DNA of 64,000 bases from Skeletonema tropicum (Eukaryota; Bacillariophyta; Thalassiosirophyceae; Thalassiosirales; Thalassiosiraceae): the NCBI GenBank assembly GCA_037178625.1, contig CM074129.1:434001-498000 (forward strand), given 5' to 3'. How positions within the stretch are numbered: the stretch's first letter is position 1; every line of letters starts with the position of its first letter. A program made the translations under genes and the position numbers. Under the pieces are notes generated by a model. It was not told where the DNA came from. It worked only from the letters and a program-made list of their open reading frames with translations, and ran no database searches. Below are positions 11,145-20,719 of the stretch, one piece after another.

Positions 11145-14100
11145 TTATCTCGACCTCGTCCACCACCGAGGTTTTGATGACATTTCACTCGCGAGAGTCT
11201 CGTCTTCAGAGTCAGAGTCACTAGAGTCAGAGTCGCTAGAGTCAGAGTCGCTAGAGTCAGAGCCATCAGAGGTAGGGGCAATAGATTGAAGACGTTGAGA
11301 TTCAGAGCCACTAGAACTGTTTGAGCTGGAGCTACCGTTAGAACTAGAACTGGAAGATCTGGCAGTAGAGCTGGAGCTCGAGCTGTCCACAGAGACAGAG
11401 TTCTCTTCGTCGGAATGGAATGATTCAGTGCCAAATGTGTTTACCCAGCTTTCGCTGTTTAGAATTTGTGGTTCAAAACTCGTGCTCATGGGAATTAAAG
11501 TTGTTGAAGACTTTGATTCAAAACTACCAGGTGACTGAACAGGACGTGAGCTTGATGGCACATTGGGAGTTGATGCAATGCTTGCGCCACTAGAAGGAAG
11601 CTTGGCCTTGGAAGATTTCTTCGATGCTTTTGATGAGCTTGATGGCACATGGGGCGTTGATGCAATGCTTGCGCCGCTGGATTTAAGCTGAGCCTTGGAA
11701 GATTTCTTCGATGCTTTTGATGAGCTTGACTTCACCGAGCGTGAGCTTGATGGCACATTGGGAGTCGATGCAATGCTTGCGCCGCTGGATTTAAGCTGAG
11801 CCTTGGAAGATTTCTTCGATGCTTTAGAAGGACTTGACTTCACCGAGCGAGAGCTTGATGGCACATTGGGAGTTGATGCAATGCTTGCGCCGCTGGAAGG
11901 AAGCTTGGCCTTGGAAGATTTCTTCGATGCTTTAGAAGGACTTGACTTCACCGAGCGAGAGCTTGATGGCACATTGGGAGTTGATGCAATGCTTGCGCCG
12001 CTGGAAGGAAGCTTGGCCTTGGAAGATTTCTTCGATGCTTTAGAAGGACTTGACTTCACCGAGCGTGAGCTTGATGGCACGTTGGGAGTTGATGCAATGC
12101 TTGCACCGCTAGAAGGAAGCTTGGTCATGGAAGATTTCGACTGGCCACCAGATGACTTCACCGAGCGTGAGCTTGATGGCACGTTGGGCGTCGATGCAAT
12201 GCTTGCGCCACTAGAAGGAAGCTTCGCCTTGGAAGTTTTTGACGCTTTTGACAAGCTTGACTTCACTGAGCGAGAACTTGACGGCACATTGGGCGATGAT
12301 GCAATGCTTGCGTCACAAGAAGGCAGCTTGGCCTTGGAAGATTTGGATGTACCGCTTGATGACTTCACAGAGCGTGTAGTTGCTGGTTTATTCGTCTCCT
12401 GTTCAAAGAAATCTGTATCCTCAGCCCTAATTTTCGATGAATAAGCTGTTCTTGCCGCAGTCGAGCCGCTTGAGCTTGAGCCTGAGCTTGAGCCCGAGCC
12501 CGAGCCCGAGCCCGAGCCTGAGCTCGAGCTAGAAGAGTTCGATTCAGAACCAGAATCCTCTGTGAAGGAATCCACCACTTCTGTCAGTTCGACAATAGTA
12601 GTATTTTTGCATGCTTTTGGGGAGCTTGACTTCTCATTTTCAGGAATCGGATTTAACTCTGAAGGCTTGAAGTAGTGAGTCCACTTACTTTGACCAGATT
12701 CAAGGGTCAGGCCTGAAACAACTGTATTTGCATCTGCATCATCTCTATGGTCACCAAACAAAGAAGGAAAGGTATGCTTGGTAGCATCATCATGTTCCAT
12801 TTCTGCTACTACTGCTTCTTCTCCTTGTACTTTTCCTTTTACATCAAGCTCAATCCCTGTCTTTTTGACTGAGGATTGCTTTGATGCAGTACTAGGACTG
12901 CCATCTCGTTTGGAAGCAATTGACTTATCCTCATCTTTATCGTGAATCGGATTTAACTCTGAAGGCTTCAAGTAGTGAGTCCACTTACTTTGACCAGAAG
13001 CAAGTGTTAGGCCTGAAACAACTGTAGCATCTCCATCTCCGCCGCCGCCGAAGATGGAAGCAAAAATAGGTGTGTTGAAATTGTCGTCATCTTCATCATG
13101 AATAGTCTCACTCTCCTTCTTTCCCTCAAGAAACTTAGCTGGACTGAAATAACTTGTCCACTTAGTTTGACCAGTAGCTTGGGTGAGGAAAGACACGACG
13201 GTATTGTCACCATCAGCTTTTTCAATAATAACCTCTGACCCTTCAAAAGAAGTATTTTTGTCACTCTCTGGAACATCTTCAGTGGTGACATTTCCAATTG
13301 CAATGCTATCTTGTTTAAGAACGGGGTTCGCATCCACTTTTGCACGCTCTTTGAGGCTGGTCGCGAGAAGGGAATTGCTCTCTTCCCGAAGGATGGATGC
13401 TTTCTCAGCGAGGCTGTTCTCGAGAAGAGAATTGCTTTCAGGTTGTTCGAGAATGGGCTCGACCTTACTGGGACTTTTGTCAATGGAAGAAGTACCATCA
13501 TTCTCAAGGATTGGCTTCGTCTCGGACAGACTCGTGTTGGGAGTAGAGTCGCCATGAGGATCAGCCCGATTATGCTGCTCGAGAGTTCGGGCTAGGACTG
13601 AAGCGACGGCGGTACGTGCCTTTCCGACTAGTGCAAAATCATTCCATGTCACAGTTTTAATCCTTTCCTCAGTCTCTTCATTATCCTCCTCTTGAGAGTT
13701 GTTCTTGTTCTCCTCCTCTTTCACAACGTTCGTGCTCTCCTCCTCTTTGTTGCTGCTCCTATTTTCCTCCTCTTTAATATTGTCTTTATTGCTTTCGTCT
13801 TCTTTTCCGGTCTCTCTATCGTTCGCATCGTTCTTACCTTCGACCGTTGCGAAAACCTCCTCTTCCTCAGCATCGTCTCTCGTATCAGGCGTAATCATGC
13901 GCTGCATGTTTTCAAGCTCTCTCTTATCATCCCCGCGAATCTTCTTTTCTTTCCTTACTTTGCTCTTTTTCTCTTTGGAATGTGAGCCACTCTTCCTCTC
14001 TTTGGAACGTGAGCTACTCTTCCTCTCTTTGGAACGTGAGCCACTCTTCCTCTCTTTGGAACGTGAGCTACTTCTCTTCTCTTTGGAACGTGAGTTACGC

Positions 14101-15041
14101 GATCCTGACACACTAAGATCAATCTTGTTAGGCGCAGTGCTCCTCTTACGATCATACTTTCGGCTCATCGGTCGCCTCAAAATACCTCTCCTCTTCTTCG
14201 GTTTCTCCTCTTTCAACACTTCCTTTTGCCATCTCACCTCCTTCTGTTCCTTTTTAATGACAACTTCTTCTCCTTCCTCTTCCTTCATGCTCAACTTGGT
14301 TACGGACGCAAATTCTTGCACATCTTCTTCAACTTTTTCATCAGCTGCATCTTCTTCGGCCTCAGTTTCAGGTGCTACCGTTTCTGCCTCAGTTTCTGCT
14401 ACTACAGTCGGTTCAACAATACTAGCTTCTACTGCAGATTGATCTTCCTCCACTGGAAAGAGAGCAGTCAACACGACCTGAGTATCAAACATCGATTTAC
14501 CGTAGTTGTATGCACCATTCAGACCTTCCTTCATATCTTCGAGATTGAATCCAAATTGACAAGTTGAATTCAAATTTTGCTTCGACGAAGGCTCTGTCAC
14601 TAACTCTTGCTCTGGTTCAGACTCAGGCTCTAGTTCCGGTTCTCGCTCTGGATCTGGATCTGACTCAAAAGATGTAGCACGGTCTCTTTCGGAGTAGAAA
14701 CTCCCAACGTCGCTAGTATCAGCTTCAGTTCGATCATCATACTCGGCGTACAGATTCCGCCTCTCGATCTCTTCTTGCGTCATCCTCTGCTTCCTCTCTT
14801 TGCTTTTGGAGAATAATTTAAGTCTAGACTTCTGAACGGTAGGCGCAGCGAATGCATCATGTTGTTGTGCAGATCCGCCCCTTTGCTGCCTACTGTTACT
14901 CCTCTGCCTACTGCTGCTCCTATGTTTCGCACTGTTACTCCTTTGTCGAGTGCTGCCGCTATGCACGCTGCCCTGAACGCTGCTCTGGCTCCTCCGTTGT
15001 CGGCGGCCACGTTCGCGGCTCTGTATTACAAGCCCGCCCAT
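11145..15041 (-). CDS. large Ser/Lys/Arg-rich repeat protein, function unknown
   Basis: 1298 aa in one frame. Order of parts: an RS-rich basic N-terminus (about 1-60); Glu/Pro-rich acidic stretches; four or more SKERKS(S/G)SR repeats near 314-355; long charged regions with DDE runs; three copies of a motif TVVSGLT..SGQSKWTHY around residues 610, 670 and 770; a Gly-Ser run near 835-857; eight tandem repeats of about 36 residues (about 897-1167) each containing SGASIASTPNVPSSS and usually SKASKKSSKAK; and an SSDSD tail before a final RWWTRSR. There is no signal peptide, so although the Ser/Lys repeats recall silaffins, secretion is not supported; the RS/KERK content fits a nuclear or cytoskeletal disordered protein better. 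The 108-bp DNA period leaves long open frames on the other strand, which I treat as shadows. Confidence 0.8.
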   Translation of the reverse strand: MGGLVIQSRERGRRQRRSQSSVQGSVHSGSTRQRSNSAKHRSSSRQRSNSRQQRGGSAQQHDAFAAPTVQKSRLKLFSKSKERKQRMTQEEIERRNLYAEYDDRTEADTSDVGSFYSERDRATSFESDPDPEREPELEPESEPEQELVTEPSSKQNLNSTCQFGFNLEDMKEGLNGAYNYGKSMFDTQVVLTALFPVEEDQSAVEASIVEPTVVAETEAETVAPETEAEEDAADEKVEEDVQEFASVTKLSMKEEEGEEVVIKKEQKEVRWQKEVLKEEKPKKRRGILRRPMSRKYDRKRSTAPNKIDLSVSGSRNSRSKEKRSSSRSKERKSGSRSKERKSSSRSKERKSGSHSKEKKSKVRKEKKIRGDDKRELENMQRMITPDTRDDAEEEEVFATVEGKNDANDRETGKEDESNKDNIKEEENRSSNKEEESTNVVKEEENKNNSQEEDNEETEERIKTVTWNDFALVGKARTAVASVLARTLEQHNRADPHGDSTPNTSLSETKPILENDGTSSIDKSPSKVEPILEQPESNSLLENSLAEKASILREESNSLLATSLKERAKVDANPVLKQDSIAIGNVTTEDVPESDKNTSFEGSEVIIEKADGDNTVVSFLTQATGQTKWTSYFSPAKFLEGKKESETIHDEDDDNFNTPIFASIFGGGGDGDATVVSGLTLASGQSKWTHYLKPSELNPIHDKDEDKSIASKRDGSPSTASKQSSVKKTGIELDVKGKVQGEEAVVAEMEHDDATKHTFPSLFGDHRDDADANTVVSGLTLESGQSKWTHYFKPSELNPIPENEKSSSPKACKNTTIVELTEVVDSFTEDSGSESNSSSSSSGSGSGSGSGSSSGSSSSGSTAARTAYSSKIRAEDTDFFEQETNKPATTRSVKSSSGTSKSSKAKLPSCDASIASSPNVPSSSRSVKSSLSKASKTSKAKLPSSGASIASTPNVPSSSRSVKSSGGQSKSSMTKLPSSGASIASTPNVPSSSRSVKSSPSKASKKSSKAKLPSSGASIASTPNVPSSSRSVKSSPSKASKKSSKAKLPSSGASIASTPNVPSSSRSVKSSPSKASKKSSKAQLKSSGASIASTPNVPSSSRSVKSSSSKASKKSSKAQLKSSGASIASTPHVPSSSSKASKKSSKAKLPSSGASIASTPNVPSSSRPVQSPGSFESKSSTTLIPMSTSFEPQILNSESWVNTFGTESFHSDEENSVSVDSSSSSSTARSSSSSSNGSSSSNSSSGSESQRLQSIAPTSDGSDSSDSDSSDSDSSDSDSEDETLASEMSSKPRWWTRSR
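11540..12360 (-). repeat. 108-bp coding tandem repeat, about 8 units
   Basis: Eight near-identical units encode the 36-residue Ser/Lys repeat of the large protein. The central units are almost identical at DNA level, which points to recent unequal exchange or gene conversion; outer units have diverged or lost part of the unit. Copy number is likely to vary between strains. Confidence 0.8.
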
Positions 15042-15320
15042 GATGACTGTGGCGAATTGTAACCAATAACAGCAGCGTGGTGGATGGGGCTATTGGTTTT
15101 GTGATATTGCTGAGAACGACTTGTTCAGAAAGCCAAGAAGAAACGCCGCGAGGTGCACAAAAAATAGATTATCGAGCGTTGGTTTTACTCTAACGGATGC
15201 CCGGCACACTCTAACGGATGCCCGGCACTCAAGTCGCCGGAAGTCTAAAGTCTATTTTAGCGTCAGTGTCTTTCTTGTTTTTCGTAATACAACTGCTGAG
15301 AATCACAATCCAACTCAAGC

Positions 15321-15457
15321 ATAACAGAAATTTTAAAGTACGTCTGATTAGCCCTCTCTAGAGGGGCGACATTATGACTAACGAACATGTGTGCTGCGTC
15401 GACAGTAATGATACTTCATAATATACTGCCTCCACAGCTGTTTCTCAGATCGCACTC
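15321..15457 (-). mobile_element. SINE-like repeat, copy 1 (full length, with target duplication)
   Basis: A 137-base unit flanked by perfect 17-base direct repeats, cacaatccaactcaagc, at 15304-15320 and 15458-15474. On the + strand it begins ataacagaaattttaaagt and ends cagatcgcactc. Read on the minus strand it has a 5' end at the cgcactc side and a 3' end of taaaatttctgttat. A hairpin ccctct-ct-agaggg lies inside. Long target duplications of this kind are typical of target-primed reverse transcription. No Pol III A or B box was recognised with certainty. Confidence 0.75.
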
Positions 15458-15474
15458 CACAATCCAACTCAAGC

Positions 15475-15827
15475 TATCTCTAGCGTGTATACAATGAAAC
15501 AAACGCAAACAACTCCAGATACATTTTGTGTACAATATTTACTTTTTATTTTCTTGTCTTGATACTTAAAGTATCAGTGCCACTAATTATCTGCTATATG
15601 GCAGTCAAATCCTAACTATGACATGGTATGAATTTATGCACATGTATTTTGGTATTTCTCGTCAAGTTGCTACCTACTTATCATCTGTCCATTCTAGTAG
15701 TTTCTCCTTGCGAATGGACACCACCCCGTGTAATAACCTTGTAGACTTCTTTGCTTGACAATTTCGATGTTGTTTCTATCAACATCAAAAAATGTTTCCT
15801 TGTTTTCTTACAACCGACGCAGCGGTA
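15475..15827. other. gene-free stretch
   Basis: Between the SINE-like repeat and the end of the next gene; nothing recognised. It probably includes that gene's 3' untranslated region. Confidence 0.4.
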
Positions 15828-16709
15828 TTATTTTGAGACACCCTCGACGATATCAACCTCAACTCCTTGCTGCTCCTTGGATTCCTCATTGACACCCTCC
15901 ACTAGGCTGTTCTCCTCCTCCGAAATTCCTACATTTGCAGCTGCAGGGGTTGGTAAAGCCACATCATTAATTTCAATCTGGCAGCATTTGAGAAGGCCTC
16001 GCATTAAACTAAGTTTGTCTTGGAGTTGAAGTCTTGATGTTGCATTATCCCCTGAGGCGGCAGAATAGCTAGAAGATTCCACTATCTGGCTACCAGTGAC
16101 TTCTTTAACATTAGATTCGACAGCACATGCATCTTCTCCAGCAATATCAGTAGAATTGATGGTGATGATGACGGTATTGTTCTCCACGGATTCATCTGCG
16201 ACAGGCGTATTCTTGTGGAGCTTCATCCACTTCATCACGCCACCCTTCTTCTTGGGCTTCTCTGTTGACGAATGCTCTAAAAGTTTCTTTTCATCTGGGA
16301 TCACTTCCACTTGAGCAAAGTCGTTCAGTGTACCAACAAACTTTGGCTCGACTGAGGGTGTCTCGACGGTCTGAATAATAGTTATCGACTTGGGCGGACC
16401 ACGGTGTACCTTCGTTGGCTTGTGAGCCATGAACATCATCTTCAGTGATGTCTTATTCCTACGTTTACTCTGTTGTTTACTATAGAGTTTTGCCAGCTCC
16501 GACTGTGATTCGGTCAGAGAGTGGTTGCGCCGACAGGAGTCATTGTCCATCTCTGACTGCTGTGACTGGGTCACAATGTGGCTGCGCTTCCGAGGCATCC
16601 CGTGATGGTGTGGCGACCCACGAGTATGATATCTTGACGTACTACTCCTTTGCCGACGGAAGCCGCTGTCCATTTGACCGCGGCTCGTTTTATTGACGAA
16701 GATGGTCAT
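15828..16709 (-). CDS. basic Ser/Arg-rich hypothetical protein
   Basis: 293 aa from the chosen start at 16709 (context accaacATGacc). The frame is open to 16823, but that upstream part looks like leader sequence. The N-terminus is rich in Arg, Ser and His (GFRRQRSSTSRYHTRG), followed by a basic region with KKKGGVMKWMKLHK around residues 160-175 and an acidic C-terminal third. A short NDFAQVEV motif resembles NDFALVGK in the large repeat protein just downstream. Together with the similar layout (basic Arg/Ser head, acidic tail) this hints at distant relationship. No signal peptide, membrane segment or known domain is visible. Confidence 0.65.
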   Translation of the reverse strand: MTIFVNKTSRGQMDSGFRRQRSSTSRYHTRGSPHHHGMPRKRSHIVTQSQQSEMDNDSCRRNHSLTESQSELAKLYSKQQSKRRNKTSLKMMFMAHKPTKVHRGPPKSITIIQTVETPSVEPKFVGTLNDFAQVEVIPDEKKLLEHSSTEKPKKKGGVMKWMKLHKNTPVADESVENNTVIITINSTDIAGEDACAVESNVKEVTGSQIVESSSYSAASGDNATSRLQLQDKLSLMRGLLKCCQIEINDVALPTPAAANVGISEEENSLVEGVNEESKEQQGVEVDIVEGVSK

Positions 16710-16823
16710 GTTGGTTGGTTGATGAAGGTGGTTTGGTCTTTTTTGTGTGTGAAGAAAGATCTTTTGTGTGCCTGACGAGAGTACCAAAAGGGGGACATAG
16801 CCCATGGGGGAATTGGTGGGCAA

Positions 16824-18020
16824 TGTCTTGAACGGAGCGTTAGATCGCAGATTCTGTACATTACAACTACCAACATGGTCGGTTGAACGCTGATTTTGAC
16901 GAAATCACACACAACTCAGCTCATCTCAACGCACGCAAAGGAAGATAAGTTGTAGTCTACCAATTTCCTGCAAATAGATGATCCACTATGCAACTTCTCT
17001 CTCGCATTATTAGCAGCCATGTTCTCAGGCTGTGCCTTGGCTTCGCCTGAATTGGAGGCGAAAAAGAGGAGGAAAGTTCGATGTTGCAGCTCATCAGTAT
17101 CAATTCTATCAGATTGCTAAAATTCGTCTCTATTCTTCTCTAATAGGTCATTGAATGTCATCTAATTCGGCTAAGTGTCTCCTACTCTAGATTTAATATC
17201 CAAGCAAGAGTCGATATGAGACATTTTGCTTCCAAAAAGGACTCAAGCTATTGTAGTATGGCTTGAACTCTGTTTCATTTCTATCAGTTTTCCCTGCGAT
17301 TTGCTCGAACCAATCTCTGTTCTGTTGCCACGAATAGAGAGTTTGGTTGCTGTAGAATCTTTGATGAATTGTACGCTGCCAGTTAATAGTTGAACTATTG
17401 CGTATTGCTTTCCTCGCTCTCATATATTATGCATCGGCATTAGCACACTCTTCAACCTTCCCCGTCGCCACAAAAGTTGCCTTCACTGGCAAGAGCATTA
17501 GTGTGCCAGGTCCCAGATTGCATTTTTGCTGTATCCAAGTATTAGCTGACGTTCATTCGATCATTACTCTGCGTACCATTCTGTGGCTTTGATGGGAATT
17601 CGATCGTGGAGCCACCATTTCCAGGAATTTGGTAGGAACGAGCACGCAGCAGAAGGTGTGGTGATTAGATCGGCAATACTGCATCTTTCCATCCAGGTGT
17701 ATTGCACGGATTTCTCTGCCTTAGCACTTCCTTTTTGGGATTTAGCAGCATTGCTCGAAGTCGTTAGCAGAGCTTACATGATGAACAGAAGATCAATATG
17801 GTGCACTATGGATTCCAGTATCAACTTATTTTAGGCTCTCTCACGCTATGTCTTTGCTAGAAATAGCTATAATACTGACCCTAACTTAGGCTTCTTCTTA
17901 ATCATAACTTATCACCCAATAGTAGAACACTTTGTTATGTTTTGTATATGGCGTCGTATTGACAATGGCATATACAGTGCCGTATATCCCTGCTCAAGCT
18001 CAAAAGAAGTCTATCATATG
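16824..18020. other. gene-free stretch
   Basis: Short frames on both strands, none convincing. No RNA gene was recognised. Confidence 0.4.
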
Positions 18021-18045
18021 TAACAGAAATTTTAAAGTACGTCTG
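18021..18045 (-). mobile_element. SINE-like repeat, copy 2 (25-base 3' end only)
   Basis: Identical to the other copies over taacagaaattttaaagtac plus gtctg and then unrelated sequence. In the minus-strand orientation this is the conserved 3' end, so the copy looks severely 5'-truncated. No clear target duplication. Confidence 0.55.
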
Positions 18046-18366
18046 TCATAGAACTGCAGTAAAATTCAATCTACTGGATCTTTTCTACATCTTTTATGGT
18101 TTGGGCAAGACTTTAGCACTTAAGAACATAAGTCAATGTGATTCAAGAAAGAGCCGATAAATTTTGCAAACAATTCGTTGTGCAGTTTGCTAGGGTATGG
18201 ACTTCTCACCAGGACAACCGAGAGAATTGGATAATATAGCAAGTATATCAATGCAGTTAGAAAGTTGTTGCCTTGGTGAGATAGACAGCATCATTAAATG
18301 ATGCCGAGATGATGATTTCGCCACTCATGTCAGACGTATCGTGCGTATATAAATTTTCTTGTTACA

Positions 18367-19335
18367 TTACAAATACAATCTAGCAGCAACTTGCATTAGG
18401 TCAGGATTTTCGTCATGTATCTTTTCCAACTCTGCTAACAAAACATCTCTCTTGCAAGTACTCTTTTTTGCAAATGTAACTTCATCAAAGTGAAGTCTAA
18501 GGAGAGAGCGGATATGGTCCGAAGTAAAAACTTCTTTCCTCCGTTCATTATTCAAGAACATCCACAAAGCTCTAGGGAGCAGCTTGTTGAGTCTATCCAC
18601 CTCTCCATGTTTTACTTTTACTTTTGTTTCTTTCTTTTGCATCTGTGCATCTTCTTCCAAAGCTTTTGTGAATTCAAGCACTTTTTTTGTCTTCTCTTGA
18701 AAGTTTTCTTTCTTATCAAAGGTAGGTATTCTATTGATATTCACAGGTTCTGTCATCTCTCTGTCAACTTGGACTAAAAACTCACTTGCTTCGTCCAGAT
18801 CTTCTTGGAATAGAGTCTCTCCACAATCTCCACATAGGAAAAAGGTCTCTTCGATCAATGCATGTATGAGTTTGTTGAGTGTTGGCTTGGCTGTTGGCTT
18901 GGCTGTTGGCTTGGCTTTTGACTTGATAGGCTGCTTACGCTTAGGTGATTCATGAATGAGAGCGTTCAGCTCTATCTGTAATGCTACTGGCAAATCACGA
19001 TTTTCATCGGGTGCTTCTCTCAAAGTGTTTAAATCATGACGTTTCTCTTGGACGACGGCTTTGACACCATGCTGCTGAGATGTGTTGCTTGCCAATTTAT
19101 ACTCTTTTTCAGGCGCCATGGGCGATATCTTCTTCAATTTCGAAGAAGCATAGCCTGGCGCTTTCCTTGTCTTGGCAGTAAGCCTTGTCACTTGTGATGT
19201 CTTTTCCTTTTGTCTACCGCGTTGTTGAGTCGAATTATTGGTCATCACTACCTCCTCTACATTTCTCGACTTTCTTCCTCTTTGTCGGTGGATGTCATCA
19301 TCGTCACCCTGACCCCGGTTTCGGAGGCGCCTCAT
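18367..19335 (-). CDS. basic protein sharing the C-terminal ALWMFLNN domain of the response regulator
   Basis: 322 aa. The N-terminal half is very basic (RRLRNRGQG, QQRGRQKEK, KRKQPIKSK, then AKPT three times) and may contain nuclear localisation signals. The middle has a CGDCG motif near residue 173 and coiled-coil-like Glu/Lys sequence near 225-255. The last ~70 residues contain LPRALWMFLNNERRK, DHIRSLL and HDENPD, and align with residues 547-618 of the response regulator at 8946-10802 with about two thirds identical positions by eye. There is no receiver domain. The start at 19335 is the only Met upstream of the basic region; the frame closes shortly before it. Function unknown. Confidence 0.75.
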   Translation of the reverse strand: MRRLRNRGQGDDDDIHRQRGRKSRNVEEVVMTNNSTQQRGRQKEKTSQVTRLTAKTRKAPGYASSKLKKISPMAPEKEYKLASNTSQQHGVKAVVQEKRHDLNTLREAPDENRDLPVALQIELNALIHESPKRKQPIKSKAKPTAKPTAKPTLNKLIHALIEETFFLCGDCGETLFQEDLDEASEFLVQVDREMTEPVNINRIPTFDKKENFQEKTKKVLEFTKALEEDAQMQKKETKVKVKHGEVDRLNKLLPRALWMFLNNERRKEVFTSDHIRSLLRLHFDEVTFAKKSTCKRDVLLAELEKIHDENPDLMQVAARLYL

Positions 19336-20107
19336 TAGTTATTAGGAAGTGTTATATAGTTGGATGTAGTGCTTTGTTCTTGTGAGTTTGTAGCAACAGA
19401 ATTAAAATACGGTTTGCACGACAGCAGTACAAAATTGCGAGACGAGGCCCACTGTGCGTGCTGAAGTCGTGCGCGCTCCAAGCAAGCTCCAACGCCTCTA
19501 ACGCTCAAGTAATTTTGAAGTGGAATCCCTTGACTTGATATCATTGAAGTAATAATATATTTTTTCGATATGATAAAAATATACTGTGAGAGAACAGATA
19601 ACATTTACTTGAAAATTTAGATCAATATTCTTCGGGTGTACCACTCTCCCATAGTCAACGCCAGATGAGACGGCGGACGCAAGAAAGGACATACCAAATG
19701 ATTTTCTCGCTTACGACATTATTTTGTGTCACAACTTCCTCATCATCTTCTTCACACCATTTTCAAATCATGTCTTGCCAGCACCGCTAGACAATAATAC
19801 GATGGTATTGCATGATAGATACAAAGCGTATCGAGTTCGCTTTTTCTTTTCCCATCACCCAATACAGCCAGCAGTTACGGTTAACTTCTGTCTCAATCTG
19901 CTCTAGTGCTACTACTGACATCTCACATGCTTGGGCCTTTGACTTCACAGTGCGGAGAGGAGTAAAACTGTATGACCTCCATCTGTTACCCTTAAAAGCT
20001 TCCCATCGAAGCCAGTGTCAGTGCCCGTAAGGTAAATAATTCTTTGTTAGCATTAGCGCATCCTCAATTATTTGTTCAGTACCTAGTAGTAGGTGCATAT
20101 TGAGAGA
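19336..20107. other. gene-free stretch
   Basis: Only short frames; nothing recognised. Probably contains the promoter of the minus-strand gene ending the previous interval. Confidence 0.4.
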
Positions 20108-20230
20108 ATAATAATATAACAGAAATTTTAAAGTACGTCTGATTAGCCCGCAAGAGGCGAAATTATGACTAAAACCAACATGTATGTGTGCTGCTACGTC
20201 AGTAATGATTCTTCATACTGCCTCTACAGC
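20108..20230 (-). mobile_element. SINE-like repeat, copy 3 (5'-truncated)
   Basis: Matches copies 1 and 4 from the 3' end (tail attattattat on the minus strand, then ctgttat reversed) up to gcctctacagc, where copies 1 and 4 continue for about 20 more bases to cgcactc. The central hairpin region differs in length from the other copies (cccgcaagagg). The variable ATT-type tail and missing 5' end fit LINE-driven retroposition. No clear target duplication was found. Confidence 0.65.
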
Positions 20231-20469
20231 ATGTAATACAAATACAATCTCGTCAAAGATCTCTCTGAGTCTTGTGTGCTTGCGAAAAAAAAATAGAATT
20301 TATCCTTTATCGATCTGCAAGGAGCTCAAAGTTCGTTTCTCTCTCAGTCTAAGAGGAACACATACGTAAAAGTATAATGCAATAGGTGGAAGGTAGATAA
20401 TGATGTTGTATCATAAAGCAGTGGAAGTCCTGTTCTAACCCGAAGTTAATTAAGTACAAGTGGATCAAA

Positions 20470-20493
20470 TTTCAGTGTAATTTTTACACTGGG
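20470..20493. repeat. palindrome flanking the recombinase relic, left
   Basis: tttcagtgtaatttttacactggg contains the inverted arms cagtgtaa and ttacactg around a 3-base centre. The whole 24-mer recurs, inverted, on the other side of the recombinase pseudogene. Confidence 0.6.
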
Positions 20494-20719
20494 CACAAAA
20501 AGCCCTGTCTACGGGGTACAAGCTGCCTCCCCTGTGCCCGCTGGTGCCCCGACGACAGCACACCTCAATACCGCACTACATGCATCATGCAATGCAACTA
20601 CTCAAACGAAGAGGTTGAAAGTAATAATATACATTTAATGTAGACCTACAACACAAGATTATTCTCCTCTGTCTGCTGTTGTTTTCGTTTTTCAATCTGT
20701 AACTTGTTCCTTGGGTTAC

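Noticed and set aside
11540..12360. Regular repeats that might be taken for a CRISPR array
   Set aside because: The units are contiguous 108-bp coding repeats without unique spacers, in a eukaryotic gene.
11803..12444. 213-codon plus-strand frame with a regular Leu/Asp/Glu repeat
   Set aside because: It is the antisense of the 108-bp coding repeat of the large Ser/Lys protein. A period divisible by three keeps such frames open. The minus-strand reading has a full-length protein around it and this one does not.
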